64,000 bases of DNA from QHXW01 sp035297145 (lineage in GTDB: Bacteria; Acidobacteriota; Terriglobia; Bryobacterales; Bryobacteraceae), in NCBI GenBank assembly GCA_035297145.1, contig DATGZN010000085.1, positions 101,447 through 165,446 of the forward strand. Reading direction: 5' to 3'. The notes under the pieces were generated by a model that saw only the letters and a program-made list of their open reading frames with translations, ran no database searches and was not told the DNA's origin. Positions 24,072 to 33,040 of this stretch are shown here, piece after piece; position 1 is the stretch's first letter, and each line of letters opens with the position of its first letter. Both the position numbers and the translations under genes were made by a program.

Positions 24072-27000
24072 TTACTTCACGACGCGCACTGAGAGCGTCG
24101 TTTCGGCGCCATTCTGGCTGATGACCAGGGGCACGCTCAGGCCGGTGGGGATACCACCGGACACCTTAACTTCAATTTCATCGACGCCCACCATGCCGGG
24201 CGCGAGGCCGGCGTACTCGACGTTCAGGCCCACGCCACCTAGCGTTACGGTGGGCGGTATGGTGGCTAACGCCAGCGGCTTGGACGGGCCGGCCGCGCCG
24301 ACGGCCACAGTTGGGGTGACGGTTCCGAGCCCGGTGGCGTAGATGGTGATCGTGTCTTTCGAATGGATGGGGTTCGACAATGTCACTAACTGGTGGTTGG
24401 AATTTCGCATCACCGTGGGGATGCCCGTCAACGGGCCGGCGGTGCCGCTGCGGAACACGGCGGGGGCGTTCTCCTGGATGTTCAAATTCACACTCGGGGT
24501 GCTTCCGCCGGGCGTGTGGAGGACCAGGGTTGCGCTGCCGCCCAAACTGTAAGGCAACTGCGCCGTGATCTGCTTACCGGACACCAAAGTCATGGGAATA
24601 GGAGAACCATTGACCATCAGGCAAGTATCGGCGAGCACGGTAGGCCAGGGAGCCGAGGTGGCACTTTGCGTCGAAGCGCCCAAACCCGAACCCAGCAGGG
24701 CGATCAGTCCTCCGGGTGCGATGGGCTTGGTAAAGTCGGCGGCATTGACCACGGATTTCAAAGACGGCGGAATGACGGCGGCAGAATAATTCCACGGCAC
24801 CATAGTGAACCCGGACGTGGTGAGCGAAACGAAGGCGCTCCGGTCGGCGAGCGGCGCTAGCGTACGCGTGAAGGCGGAGATACCGCCCTGCGGCGCCAGC
24901 AGAGGCGCTTCCACCATTTCAACGGGGCGGAGGGTGGCAACCGTGCTGGGATTGATCTGTTCGATGACGCCCGCGGCGCCTAACGCTGAAGGGGCGGTGG
25001 TGCGGTAACCGGTCTGGGAGTAAAACGCGGCGCCGGATGAAGCGCCAATAGAGGAATCCAGTGTGCCGACCGCGACCAGCGATTGGTTCAGGAGGGTGTT
25101 ATTCACGACGAACGAGCCGTAATCGGATGCGCCATGCGCGCCGGAGAGCGCGGCGAAGTCTTTTCTCCCCGCGACAAACGAGTTCGAGCTGGCGTCATAG
25201 AGATATGTCGTCCCATCGGCTCCGGCGGCGAAAATGTAGCGCCCGCCGGGCGAGGAGGACAGCACGGTATCAATATTGATGCTGTTCTGGAAAATGCCGA
25301 GGGTGGGCAAGGCATCCGCGGTGCGGTTGGGGAAATTGACTTGGTCGATGGTGTGGGCCGGGCCTGAAACGCGATTGGCAACGAGAATCGCGCTGGACGA
25401 AACCGCTACCTGGCGCGGATAGTGGCCGGAAGGCATGGCGACTGGCACGGAAGGCTGGAGCGTGTTGAGATCGAACACGTACAGCAACTGCGAATTGTCA
25501 TGTCCCACCAGCAGGTAATTCCCGTCCATGGTGATGGCCATGGAGGTGGGCGTGTTGCTGGTGCGCAGCAGGGCGATCTGGTTTTGGCCGGTGGAATCGA
25601 AGACGTACACCTCGTTCTGGTCCTGGCGCAGCGCGTAAAACCGGTTGCGGATGGGATCTGCCAGCACGTCAACAAGGGTACCGGGGACGTCGACGAAGGT
25701 TCCGCGCTGTTCGGGACCTTGGCTGTTGATCAGGATGCGAATCGGATCGGGGACGTTGATGGCCAGACTGGAGGCGATGGCGATCGAAGCAGTAACGGTG
25801 CCGGTCTGGTTCTGGAAGACAACGGGATCGACGGTCACGGTTATGGTGGCTGGGGTGGTTCCGGCGTATCGAGACAGGTAGACGCCCGCCACGGATGGTG
25901 TCAGCGTGAAGTCGGTCTGGTTGCCGCCCGGATCGAGGATGGTGACCTGCTGGGTGTTGACGCTGGTGGCGCAAAGATTCCCGCGGAAAACCAGATCGGG
26001 CTTCGAAGCCTGCACGCGGTTAAAAGAGTTCATATAACCGACCGGAAAGACGGTAACGCCGCTATCCGAGATGGTATAGAGCATGTCGCTTTTGGCGGTT
26101 AAGACAGATTTGCCGGTAGTGTTCTCAGCCAGCTGAAGATTCTGCTGGACCGCGAGATTGTCGGCGGCCACAACCTGCAGGATAGGCGGCGCCACGGAAC
26201 CCTGTGGCGCCGATGGGGAGGAAGGAGTCGAGGGCGGGGCGGCTGAGGATTGTGCCGTGGCTTGGGGTACTTGGGCGTAAATAAGCCCAGCTGAGGAATT
26301 GATGGCGGTGGTGCCGATGTTGAGGGTGCCGGCGGCGCTGGGGAACTGCGCGGCCCAATACCCGCCCCTCAATAACGCCCAACCGGCGGTAAAGGAGCTG
26401 CCGTCCGCACTGACGCTCACTGCGCGCGGCCCAAGCGGTGGTACCGCCTGATAGCCGACGACTGCGACGCCGTGGCTCAACACGCTGTATTGGAAAAAGA
26501 AGGTGTCGGATAAGCCGTAAACCCAGAAGCCATCGCCGGAAACGTTCAGAGAAGTGGCCACGATATTCGGCGGAAAATTCGCCGGCGCGACCGGCAGCGA
26601 ATGAGCCGTAACGTTGGCGATAGTGTCGAGAACGGTGGTTTGGCCGTTAGTGGGGTCGAACAGAATGAAATTGGTGGTGGTGACAATGAGAGCCAGGCCG
26701 TCGATACCGAATGCGACTCCGAGCGGTGGATCGCCGAGCGCGAACGTCTGGAGGGCATTATTCTGGTTCAGGCTGATGACCGTCAGAGCGTTGGTGGACG
26801 CCGCTGGCGCGGTGAAGTTTCCGAAGTGGACGACGACCAGATAGTTGCCATCCGGCGACAGCGACAGTGAACCGGGCTGTGGAGCCACGCTAATCGACGA
26901 ATGAATGGTGTTGTCCGACAGCGACATCACGTCGATCTGGTTGGCGGTAAAGTTCGCGATGTACAGCAGGCCTCGGGGCTCATCGAGAGCGATGTCGGCG

Positions 27001-27149
27001 CCTTGGCCGCCGATGGGCACCACTGTCCCGAACGTCGCGGCGGAGACTGGCGCCACCACTCCGGCGGCGACGATCAGGCTCAACGCAGCGGCGGCCAGGC
27101 AGGCGCCCACTCGTAAGATCACGCTGTGAAGGGAGTGTGTGCAATTCAT
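24072..27149 (-). CDS. Secreted beta-propeller protein with Solibacter-type C-terminal domain
   Basis: About 1025 residues from the ATG at 27149, which gives a compact signal peptide (cleavage after PVSA, about residue 37); an upstream ATG at 27182 would add 11 residues. Residues about 40-370 and 480-720 contain YVTN/WD-like propeller blades (LSLSPDGNYLVVVHFG, MAITMDGNYLLVGHD, SPGGRYIFAAGADG). An Ig-like stretch lies between them. The last about 230 residues are the TIGR03437-type module: SVVNAADFTKPIAPGG, ALLGSGLG, the ITAQLPY core and YATGLG. This module is known as a frequent end of large secreted Solibacter proteins; its function is not established. Divergent from 27405. Confidence 0.85.
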   Translation of the reverse strand: MNCTHSLHSVILRVGACLAAAALSLIVAAGVVAPVSAATFGTVVPIGGQGADIALDEPRGLLYIANFTANQIDVMSLSDNTIHSSISVAPQPGSLSLSPDGNYLVVVHFGNFTAPAASTNALTVISLNQNNALQTFALGDPPLGVAFGIDGLALIVTTTNFILFDPTNGQTTVLDTIANVTAHSLPVAPANFPPNIVATSLNVSGDGFWVYGLSDTFFFQYSVLSHGVAVVGYQAVPPLGPRAVSVSADGSSFTAGWALLRGGYWAAQFPSAAGTLNIGTTAINSSAGLIYAQVPQATAQSSAAPPSTPSSPSAPQGSVAPPILQVVAADNLAVQQNLQLAENTTGKSVLTAKSDMLYTISDSGVTVFPVGYMNSFNRVQASKPDLVFRGNLCATSVNTQQVTILDPGGNQTDFTLTPSVAGVYLSRYAGTTPATITVTVDPVVFQNQTGTVTASIAIASSLAINVPDPIRILINSQGPEQRGTFVDVPGTLVDVLADPIRNRFYALRQDQNEVYVFDSTGQNQIALLRTSNTPTSMAITMDGNYLLVGHDNSQLLYVFDLNTLQPSVPVAMPSGHYPRQVAVSSSAILVANRVSGPAHTIDQVNFPNRTADALPTLGIFQNSINIDTVLSSSPGGRYIFAAGADGTTYLYDASSNSFVAGRKDFAALSGAHGASDYGSFVVNNTLLNQSLVAVGTLDSSIGASSGAAFYSQTGYRTTAPSALGAAGVIEQINPSTVATLRPVEMVEAPLLAPQGGISAFTRTLAPLADRSAFVSLTTSGFTMVPWNYSAAVIPPSLKSVVNAADFTKPIAPGGLIALLGSGLGASTQSATSAPWPTVLADTCLMVNGSPIPMTLVSGKQITAQLPYSLGGSATLVLHTPGGSTPSVNLNIQENAPAVFRSGTAGPLTGIPTVMRNSNHQLVTLSNPIHSKDTITIYATGLGTVTPTVAVGAAGPSKPLALATIPPTVTLGGVGLNVEYAGLAPGMVGVDEIEVKVSGGIPTGLSVPLVISQNGAETTLSVRVVK

Positions 27150-27295
27150 AGAACGTGACAACCTCGCGGAAATAGGAAACATTATTCCCCTAGAAATGAC
27201 CCTGTCAATTTAGCATTATGGCAATGAAATGCAATAGCAAAAATAGGTAGTACGGTTTTCCTGCCGTCGGTTAACAGCGGGGATATATCAAAACT

Positions 27296-27324
27296 TGACA
27301 ACAAATTCATCCGTTTGTATAGCT
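27296..27324 (+). promoter_or_regulatory. Sigma-70-type promoter for the gene at 27405
   Basis: TTGACA at 27296-27301, a 17-bp spacer, then TATAGC at 27319-27324. The start would be near 27331 with a leader of about 75 bases before the ATG at 27405. The surroundings are AT-rich, in contrast to the coding DNA, which supports the call. It is the best consensus promoter I found in the window. Confidence 0.68.
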
Positions 27325-27404
27325 TTAAAACCGGCACTTTTCAGGTATACTGGCGTTCCGAGGCTCGCATAAGGGAAGGCACTGCCTCGTTGGCAGGAAA
27401 TCGC

Positions 27405-29759
27405 ATGCTTTTTAAGAAATCACGCATAAAAAGTGCTTTGATTATCGGTTCATTTTTGCCGGCGGCCAGCCTGCCGGCGCAGACGGTGAGCAGCGTTCGC
27501 ATCTTTACCAGTCCGCCGGGTCTCACGTACTCGGTGGATGGGCAGGGCTATACGCAACCCGTGACATTGCTGTGGCCGCAGGGCAGCAAGCACGAGATTG
27601 TGGTCCCGAGCCTCCAGATCCTGGGGATTGCGCAACCCAAGACCGAATACGGCCTGCAGACGGTCATCAGCAATCTGGGGCCGATCACCGATCTGACCAG
27701 CATCACCGCGGACCCGAATCTGACTTTCATCGAACTGCCGTTCGGCATTTCGTACGCCGTCGATTTGGACTTTTTCGCTTGTCCGGCCAGCCTCGCCGCC
27801 TCCACCAACAATTGCACGATGCCCCCCAATTGCCAGCCCGGCGTTATTTGCTCCGAGCCAGGATATGTAATTTTAAATGGCACGAATTTTTATGCGAATG
27901 CCGAGATATTCGTCACGGCAGGGCAGAATGTCGTGGCGGAGGCGCACCCTAATCCAGGATGGGTTTTTGCAGGATGGCTTCCCGTTCCGGGCTCAGGAAA
28001 CAGCAGCCAGGCGTTCCAGAACACGTGGACGGTGAATACCCCCATGATTCTTTACCCGCAGTTCACTCGGGCTGTTCCGGTTTCGGTCACGGTCCAGACT
28101 GTGCCTGCTGGCTTGCAGACCCTGGTCGACCGGACGCCGTATTTTGCGCCCGTTCAATTGGAATGGGGGCTGGGGAGCGTTCATCAGCTCGGCGGAATCT
28201 CACCGCAATACGATTTGCACGGCACCTTGTGGGTGTTTGATTCCTGGAGCGACAACGGCGCATACTCGCACACCTACACCGTGCCCTCCACGGGCGAGGC
28301 GCCGATTACCTTCACGGCAAACTACGTCACCGGAACGTTGACCACGTTCCTCACTACGCCTCAGGGCTTGGCGCTCACCGTGGATGGCCGGCAGAACTAT
28401 CCCGGCTACACGTTCGCTTGGGCGCCGGGCAGTGTGCACACCGTCAGCGCTCCCGCTACGCAAGTGGACGCCAATGGAAACACGTGGGCCTTCCAAAGCT
28501 GGTCCAACAGCGGTCCCGAGACGCAGCAGATTACCGTTTCCGGCGTTGCCAGCAACAATCGTTACACAGCGGTCTATCAGCAGGCGGGAATGCTCAATAT
28601 CAACAGCAACCCGGCGGGCGTTGCCATGCAGGTGGATGGGCAGGCTTGCCCCACACCGTGCAGTGTAGGACGGGCGGTCGGATCCCAAGTGCAAGTAGCG
28701 GCGCCCATGAATTCCAGCGCGGGAGCGGGAATGGAACTCGCTTTCCGGGGTTGGGCCGATGGCGCGCCGGCCTCGCGAAGCATCACGGTCGCGAAGCAGC
28801 CCACGAATCTGTCGGCGGCCTACAAACTGCGCTATCAATTGACCGGGGTCTCCGATCCTCCGAACGGCGCTCTGTGGACAACCAATCCGCCGTCAGCCGA
28901 TTCGTACTTCGATCCGAATACGCGCGTCGAGGTTTCCGTTACTACTAAGCCGGGCTTCCAATTTATCGACTGGGCAGGCGATGTCAGCGGATCGTCCCCG
29001 GCAGCGCTGGTGGTGATGGACTCGCCGCACACCGTGCGCGCGGAACTGAACCCGGTGCCGTATATCGCGCCGGGTGGGATCATGAACAGCGCCGCGCAAG
29101 CCGAGAGCAAGGCCGTAGCCCCTGGTTCCGTGGTTGCGATCTACGGCATCAATCTGGCCTCGAACAACCTCACGTCGCCGACGACGCGTCTGGCGACAAC
29201 GCTGGACAACGTCACGGTAAGAGCGGGCGGGGAGGCGGTACCCCTCTTTTTTGTGTCACCGGGCCAGATCAACATCCAGTTGCCGTCGAGTCTGCCAACC
29301 GGCAATCACTTCCTCACGGTTCACATCGATGGGAAGCCGGACGCCAGCGCGGAGTTCACGGTGTCCCGCAACGCGCCGGGACTATATGGCACGGTGGCAA
29401 ACGCGGAAACATTCGCGGTTGCGGCCCACCAGGACGGATCCTCTATTTCGGTGAGCAGCCCGGCCCGGCGCGGCGAGATTGTCTCCCTATATGGGACGGG
29501 TTTCGGGCCCTACAATCCAGAGCCGCCGGACGGCGCCGCGGTATCCGCCGGAACGAAGTATCCGCTGGCCGACGCGGCCAAGATCGTCGTGGGAGAGCAG
29601 CAGATTGAGCCTGTGTGGGCGGGCGCCGGCGCCGGCAAGGTGGGGGTTGCTGTTGTACAGCTCAAGATCGACGAAAGCATTCCCCACGCGTCCAATGTTG
29701 CGCTGAAGGTGTTTGTGAACGGGGTCGAGAGCAATAGCGTCCTGTTGCCGGTCGAATAG
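27405..29759 (+). CDS. Secreted repeat protein with Solibacter-type C-terminal domain
   Basis: About 784 residues from the ATG at 27405, chosen because it places a signal sequence (SALIIGSFLPAASLPAQ) near the N terminus; the frame is open to 27315, which overlaps the likely -10 box. Residues about 25-540 hold several beta repeats with the shape VDGxxYxxPxxxxWxxGSxH, then FxxWSDxG and YTAxY, resembling the bacterial-repeat and PEGA-like families. The last about 220 residues are a TIGR03437-type module (AAQAESKAVAPGSVVAIYG, SPGQINIQLP, VSLYGTGFGPY). It is divergent from the propeller gene that carries the same module, so the two may work at the same surface. Ligand unknown. Confidence 0.85.
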   Translation: MLFKKSRIKSALIIGSFLPAASLPAQTVSSVRIFTSPPGLTYSVDGQGYTQPVTLLWPQGSKHEIVVPSLQILGIAQPKTEYGLQTVISNLGPITDLTSITADPNLTFIELPFGISYAVDLDFFACPASLAASTNNCTMPPNCQPGVICSEPGYVILNGTNFYANAEIFVTAGQNVVAEAHPNPGWVFAGWLPVPGSGNSSQAFQNTWTVNTPMILYPQFTRAVPVSVTVQTVPAGLQTLVDRTPYFAPVQLEWGLGSVHQLGGISPQYDLHGTLWVFDSWSDNGAYSHTYTVPSTGEAPITFTANYVTGTLTTFLTTPQGLALTVDGRQNYPGYTFAWAPGSVHTVSAPATQVDANGNTWAFQSWSNSGPETQQITVSGVASNNRYTAVYQQAGMLNINSNPAGVAMQVDGQACPTPCSVGRAVGSQVQVAAPMNSSAGAGMELAFRGWADGAPASRSITVAKQPTNLSAAYKLRYQLTGVSDPPNGALWTTNPPSADSYFDPNTRVEVSVTTKPGFQFIDWAGDVSGSSPAALVVMDSPHTVRAELNPVPYIAPGGIMNSAAQAESKAVAPGSVVAIYGINLASNNLTSPTTRLATTLDNVTVRAGGEAVPLFFVSPGQINIQLPSSLPTGNHFLTVHIDGKPDASAEFTVSRNAPGLYGTVANAETFAVAAHQDGSSISVSSPARRGEIVSLYGTGFGPYNPEPPDGAAVSAGTKYPLADAAKIVVGEQQIEPVWAGAGAGKVGVAVVQLKIDESIPHASNVALKVFVNGVESNSVLLPVE

Positions 29760-29789
29760 GCTGGGCGTCACGGTGGTGGAAAACTAATT

Positions 29790-29900
29790 TCACCGCGGAG
29801 ATGCGAAGACGCCGAGAAACCCCTAAAGAAAATTTGCGGGAAGAGGCAGCACTATGGAAGCAAGTGCTGCTTTCGGTTTTTCTCCGCGCCTCCGCGGTGA
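29790..29900. repeat. Palindromic intergenic element with internal terminator
   Basis: The outer arms TCACCGCGGAG (29790-29800) and CTCCGCGGTGA (29890-29900) are perfect reverse complements over 11 bp, and pairing continues imperfectly inward (GAGAAA with TTTCTC). Nested inside is GCAGCACT-9 nt-AGTGCTGC followed by TTTCGGTTTTT, which looks like a working intrinsic terminator for the gene ending at 29759. The CGCGGAG motif recurs near 15355 as GACGCGGAGAAAA, so this may be a dispersed repeat of the genome. Confidence 0.7.
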
Positions 29901-29922
29901 TCGGCCGAAGTGAGAAAAGATT

Positions 29923-31581
29923 TCAGCTCGCCAAGTCCGGCGGTACCGCCAAGATGACTTCAACCCTTACCGGATGCCCGTCGACCACTGCCGGGCGGAA
30001 CTCCCAATAAGGAAGGTACTGCAGCACGGCGTCGGTCAGAGCCTCTTGGGGATTCTGGCTGGCCAGGATCTTCATATCACGCAGCCGGCCGTTTTCATCC
30101 AGGAAACCGTGGACCAGCAGATAATCGGAGCCATGCCGCCAGTCTTCCGGCGGGCGCACGGTCACGGTGGGATAAGGGGCCGTGATGGGTTCGGGGTTTC
30201 CTAGATTCACAATGCCTCCGGTTTGAACGGCACCGGCCATGTTGGGAAGGCAATACTCCATGATCCACTCTTTGGGCGCGCCAACCTGCAAATAGACCGT
30301 ATAGATCGGCCTTCCGGACAATGCATCGGCGCCTGCGGAGAATGCTTCGGAGTTGGAAGTCTGGACCACCACGACGTCGAAGACGCCGCCTGCCGGGTGC
30401 AGAACGCGCAGCGGAGTGCCGTTGAGTCCGGGCGGGCTCAATAATCCAAAAATGCGTCCGTCCCCTGCAAGGGAGTGAACGAGCTCAGGCGAGTTCGGCA
30501 TGTCGCCGGCGCCACCTGCAGGCTCACCACCACGGAATGACGCGCCCACGGCGCCCCCGGCATCGCCGGAGCCATCGCCCAAACCTGAAAAGCCAAATAG
30601 CGGCGGGGAACCCGGCAATCGCGCGAGCTGATTGCCGGCAGGAATGAAAAGGGCCTTGAGCGCGTCGGTGAGCGGGGCGGGATCGGGGGAGAGCGCCATC
30701 ACATGGACAGGGTCTCCGGTGAACGGATCGATCGAAGCGGGGCCGGTTGGATTCTGCGTGGAATCGAGAATACGCACCGGCATGGTGTTGGCGGCGGGAG
30801 GCAAGGGCAGGGACGAGACCGGCGCGGCGGGCCGCGAGGCCATGCGGAAGTCGGATGTGATGAGCTCCTGGTTGGGAAGTTCCAGGCGCGGCGTGGAATT
30901 CAATTTCGGCGGCTCCAATCTCGCGGTGAGATTTCCGGGTTGAATCGGATGCTCAGGCGGCTTGGCGGGATCGCTGTCCCAAAACAAGAGATCTGGCAGC
31001 CGCTTGTCAACCGCTGGTGGGAGGTTGGGTGGCGCCTCTGCCTGGAGCAGGGTCTGGGCGGCGGTGTCGCGCACCGGAAGGTCCGGCAGTTCGAACTTGC
31101 GCGGCTCGGCCTGGGGAAGCGGCGGGGGCGTCATCATGGAAAATAGGCCAGCCCGCGCGTCGGCGGAAACATCGTAGCGTGGCGCGATCGATTTCGTTTC
31201 GCTGCCGGCTTCTGTGTATTTGCGCAGATCTTTCCGCTGCACGGAAATGCGTGGGCGGCGCGTCAACCGGGCGGTGGCTGGGAAGTCATGGCCCGCGGCT
31301 GGAGCCAGAAAGATATGTTCAGGAAGTTTGATGACCAGCGCACGCCTCGCGGCCTGGCTCACAAGAAATTCGTCATCGTTGTTTGTGGAGAACAAATCAG
31401 ACAGCAGGAAAAGCAGACTCAAGCAGAGCGTGTGAGAGACAACCGAGATGAAAAAGACCTTCCACCGGGGCTTGGGCCTCAGCTCCAGAACGGTGAATAA
31501 GGGAAGGGCGTCGGCCTTGGCCCGGGGCTTCCCGGTGCCCAACAGCCAGGAAATGACCGCCAGGATGAGCAGCGCCGGCAT
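29923..31581 (-). CDS. TonB-like energy transducer
   Basis: 552 residues. The N terminus has two hydrophobic segments (ALLILAVISWLLG near residue 3 and VFFISVVSHTLCLSLLFLLS near residue 42). A very long Pro-, Ala- and Gly-rich middle of about 350 residues could span the periplasm. The final about 85 residues match a TonB C-terminal domain: GFLDENGRLRDMKIL, then ALTDAVLQYLPYWEFRPAVVDGHPV, divided here at about residues 490-540. It may couple the proton gradient to an outer-membrane receptor. No ExbB/ExbD or receptor gene is adjacent. It lies just downstream of the NarL-type regulator on the same strand, 36 bp away. Confidence 0.75.
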   Translation of the reverse strand: MPALLILAVISWLLGTGKPRAKADALPLFTVLELRPKPRWKVFFISVVSHTLCLSLLFLLSDLFSTNNDDEFLVSQAARRALVIKLPEHIFLAPAAGHDFPATARLTRRPRISVQRKDLRKYTEAGSETKSIAPRYDVSADARAGLFSMMTPPPLPQAEPRKFELPDLPVRDTAAQTLLQAEAPPNLPPAVDKRLPDLLFWDSDPAKPPEHPIQPGNLTARLEPPKLNSTPRLELPNQELITSDFRMASRPAAPVSSLPLPPAANTMPVRILDSTQNPTGPASIDPFTGDPVHVMALSPDPAPLTDALKALFIPAGNQLARLPGSPPLFGFSGLGDGSGDAGGAVGASFRGGEPAGGAGDMPNSPELVHSLAGDGRIFGLLSPPGLNGTPLRVLHPAGGVFDVVVVQTSNSEAFSAGADALSGRPIYTVYLQVGAPKEWIMEYCLPNMAGAVQTGGIVNLGNPEPITAPYPTVTVRPPEDWRHGSDYLLVHGFLDENGRLRDMKILASQNPQEALTDAVLQYLPYWEFRPAVVDGHPVRVEVILAVPPDLAS

Positions 31582-31617
31582 AGCTTCTCACTCTCCCGGG
31601 TGAAGAAGTTAGCCTTG

Positions 31618-32376
31618 CTAGCTGGCGTTCCGCAGGCGCGTCGGCGGTGGGGCCGACATGCGCAGCGACGACTTCTCCAGGAACAGGGCCCGCAGGTCCT
31701 GCATCGGCAGCGACTCCGGAATGGAAGAACGCTCGGCGGACACCGGCGCCTTTTCCAGGGTCCCGTGTCCCGTGGTGAGGTTCTTCAATCCGTACAGGGC
31801 CAGCTCGAAGCGATCTTTTACGCCGACCTTTTGGAAGAGCCGCGATAAATACACCTTCACGGTTCCTTCCGAGATGAGCAGCATCGAGGCGATTTCCTTG
31901 TTCTTAAGCCCCTGGCTGAGAAGGCTGACCAATTGGCCTTCGCGCTTGGTGAGGGCGATCCGCTTGGCGGAAAGGAAGCTGTCGGTCAGCGCCTTTTCGA
32001 ACCAGAATTCGCCTTCATTGACGCGCTGCAGGCATTTGATCAGTAGTTCGGAAGGTAGCGTCTTCCGCAGGATGCCGCGAACGCCAAGCGCCATCGCCTG
32101 GAGTGCCAGCTCGGTGGAAATGGAGTGCACCCACAGCACAATTTTTGCATTGAGCGAAGCCTTTTTCAGCTCACTCAAGATGCTGAAGGTGACGTCGGAG
32201 GTCAAATCGATCAGTAGAATGTCGGGCTCGCCGGCATCCAGGATCTCCTTGAGCTTCACAGTGCTCGAACAGACACCTGTGAGTTGAAAGCCTTCTACGC
32301 TGGCCAGGGTCGATTCCAGACCCTTGGCCAAAATTGGTTCGTCACTGAAGAGGAGCGTGCGTGTCATTTCGCACAT
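31618..32376 (-). CDS. Response regulator, NarL/LuxR type
   Basis: 252 residues. The receiver-like part (about 4-120) has the acidic pair in FSDEP, a phospho-acceptor Asp in ILLIDL near residue 57 and a Lys in LRKTLP near residue 108. A LuxR-type HTH covers about residues 142-205: LTKREGQLVSLLSQG and NKEIASMLLISEGTVKVYL. The about 35 residues after the HTH are unrelated to the family. No kinase is adjacent. Its position between the TonB-like gene and the PilZ/Tad genes makes it a candidate regulator of either group. The region upstream is very AT-rich. Confidence 0.85.
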   Translation of the reverse strand: MCEMTRTLLFSDEPILAKGLESTLASVEGFQLTGVCSSTVKLKEILDAGEPDILLIDLTSDVTFSILSELKKASLNAKIVLWVHSISTELALQAMALGVRGILRKTLPSELLIKCLQRVNEGEFWFEKALTDSFLSAKRIALTKREGQLVSLLSQGLKNKEIASMLLISEGTVKVYLSRLFQKVGVKDRFELALYGLKNLTTGHGTLEKAPVSAERSSIPESLPMQDLRALFLEKSSLRMSAPPPTRLRNAS

Positions 32377-32615
32377 CAGAATATCATCGCTATTAACTAT
32401 AAAGCTAGTGATTTTTTGAAATTTTTTATAATTTCTTTTCCTAATTAAACAGAATTAGGTTTTTATCGCGAGCCGCGGCAGCCGCCGCCCGTCGTCTACA
32501 GGGTTCTTGACGCCATTTTTCGCTAACCTTCGTGTACAAAGCGATGACATCTATTTTCGGTATTGATCGCCATCCGATAAACAATTAAAGTGCTTAAGTA
32601 TCTGAATTTTATCGC
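32377..32615. promoter_or_regulatory. AT-rich divergent promoter region (regulator / PilZ gene)
   Basis: No gene. The zone 32390-32460 is the most AT-rich in this part of the window (tgattttttgaaattttttataatttctttt) and separates divergent genes. I could not settle on one -35/-10 pair on either strand. Confidence 0.45.
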
Positions 32616-32993
32616 ATGAATAGGCGTGAGAACCCGCGTATGGACGTGAAGTTGAAATGCCATGTGGCCCCGATGAAAACGTGGCCGCAAGGCTTGTCCG
32701 GAGTCACGGAAAACATCAGCCGGAATGGCGTGTTGATGCTCTGCGCCGAAGGCTGCGCGGGGGAACAGCCGCGCGTGGGCGAAGTGGTCACGGTCGAAAT
32801 CGAGTTGCCGGAGAATCCAGTGTTCGGCCGCAAATGCATTCACTGCCAGGCAACAGTCGTACGCGTTTCCGGTGAAACGGGCCAGCCTCTTCGTGTAGCT
32901 TTTAGTGTGAATCAAATGAAATTCACGGAATACGGAAATCCTGCAGCGCAATTGTGCGAAATGGAAGCCAATGCAGGAACGGTTCCGGCGTAG
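32616..32993 (+). CDS. PilZ-domain protein (probable c-di-GMP receptor)
   Basis: 125 residues consisting almost entirely of a PilZ domain. Both ligand motifs are intact: RENPR (RxxxR) at residues 4-8 and NISRNG (N/D-x-S-x-x-G) near residues 30-35. The rest has the beta-barrel pattern with VVTVEIELPEN and ATVVRVSGETG. It should bind cyclic di-GMP and act through a partner protein. It is the first plus-strand gene before the Tad pilus region, which suggests control of attachment. The order PilZ, polytopic membrane protein, Flp suggests a common unit, but the spacing (47 bp) does not prove it. Confidence 0.88.
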   Translation: MNRRENPRMDVKLKCHVAPMKTWPQGLSGVTENISRNGVLMLCAEGCAGEQPRVGEVVTVEIELPENPVFGRKCIHCQATVVRVSGETGQPLRVAFSVNQMKFTEYGNPAAQLCEMEANAGTVPA

Positions 32994-33040
32994 CGGTGGG
33001 GTGATGCGGAGAGGTGAGACGGTCGCAAAGGTCGAATAAC

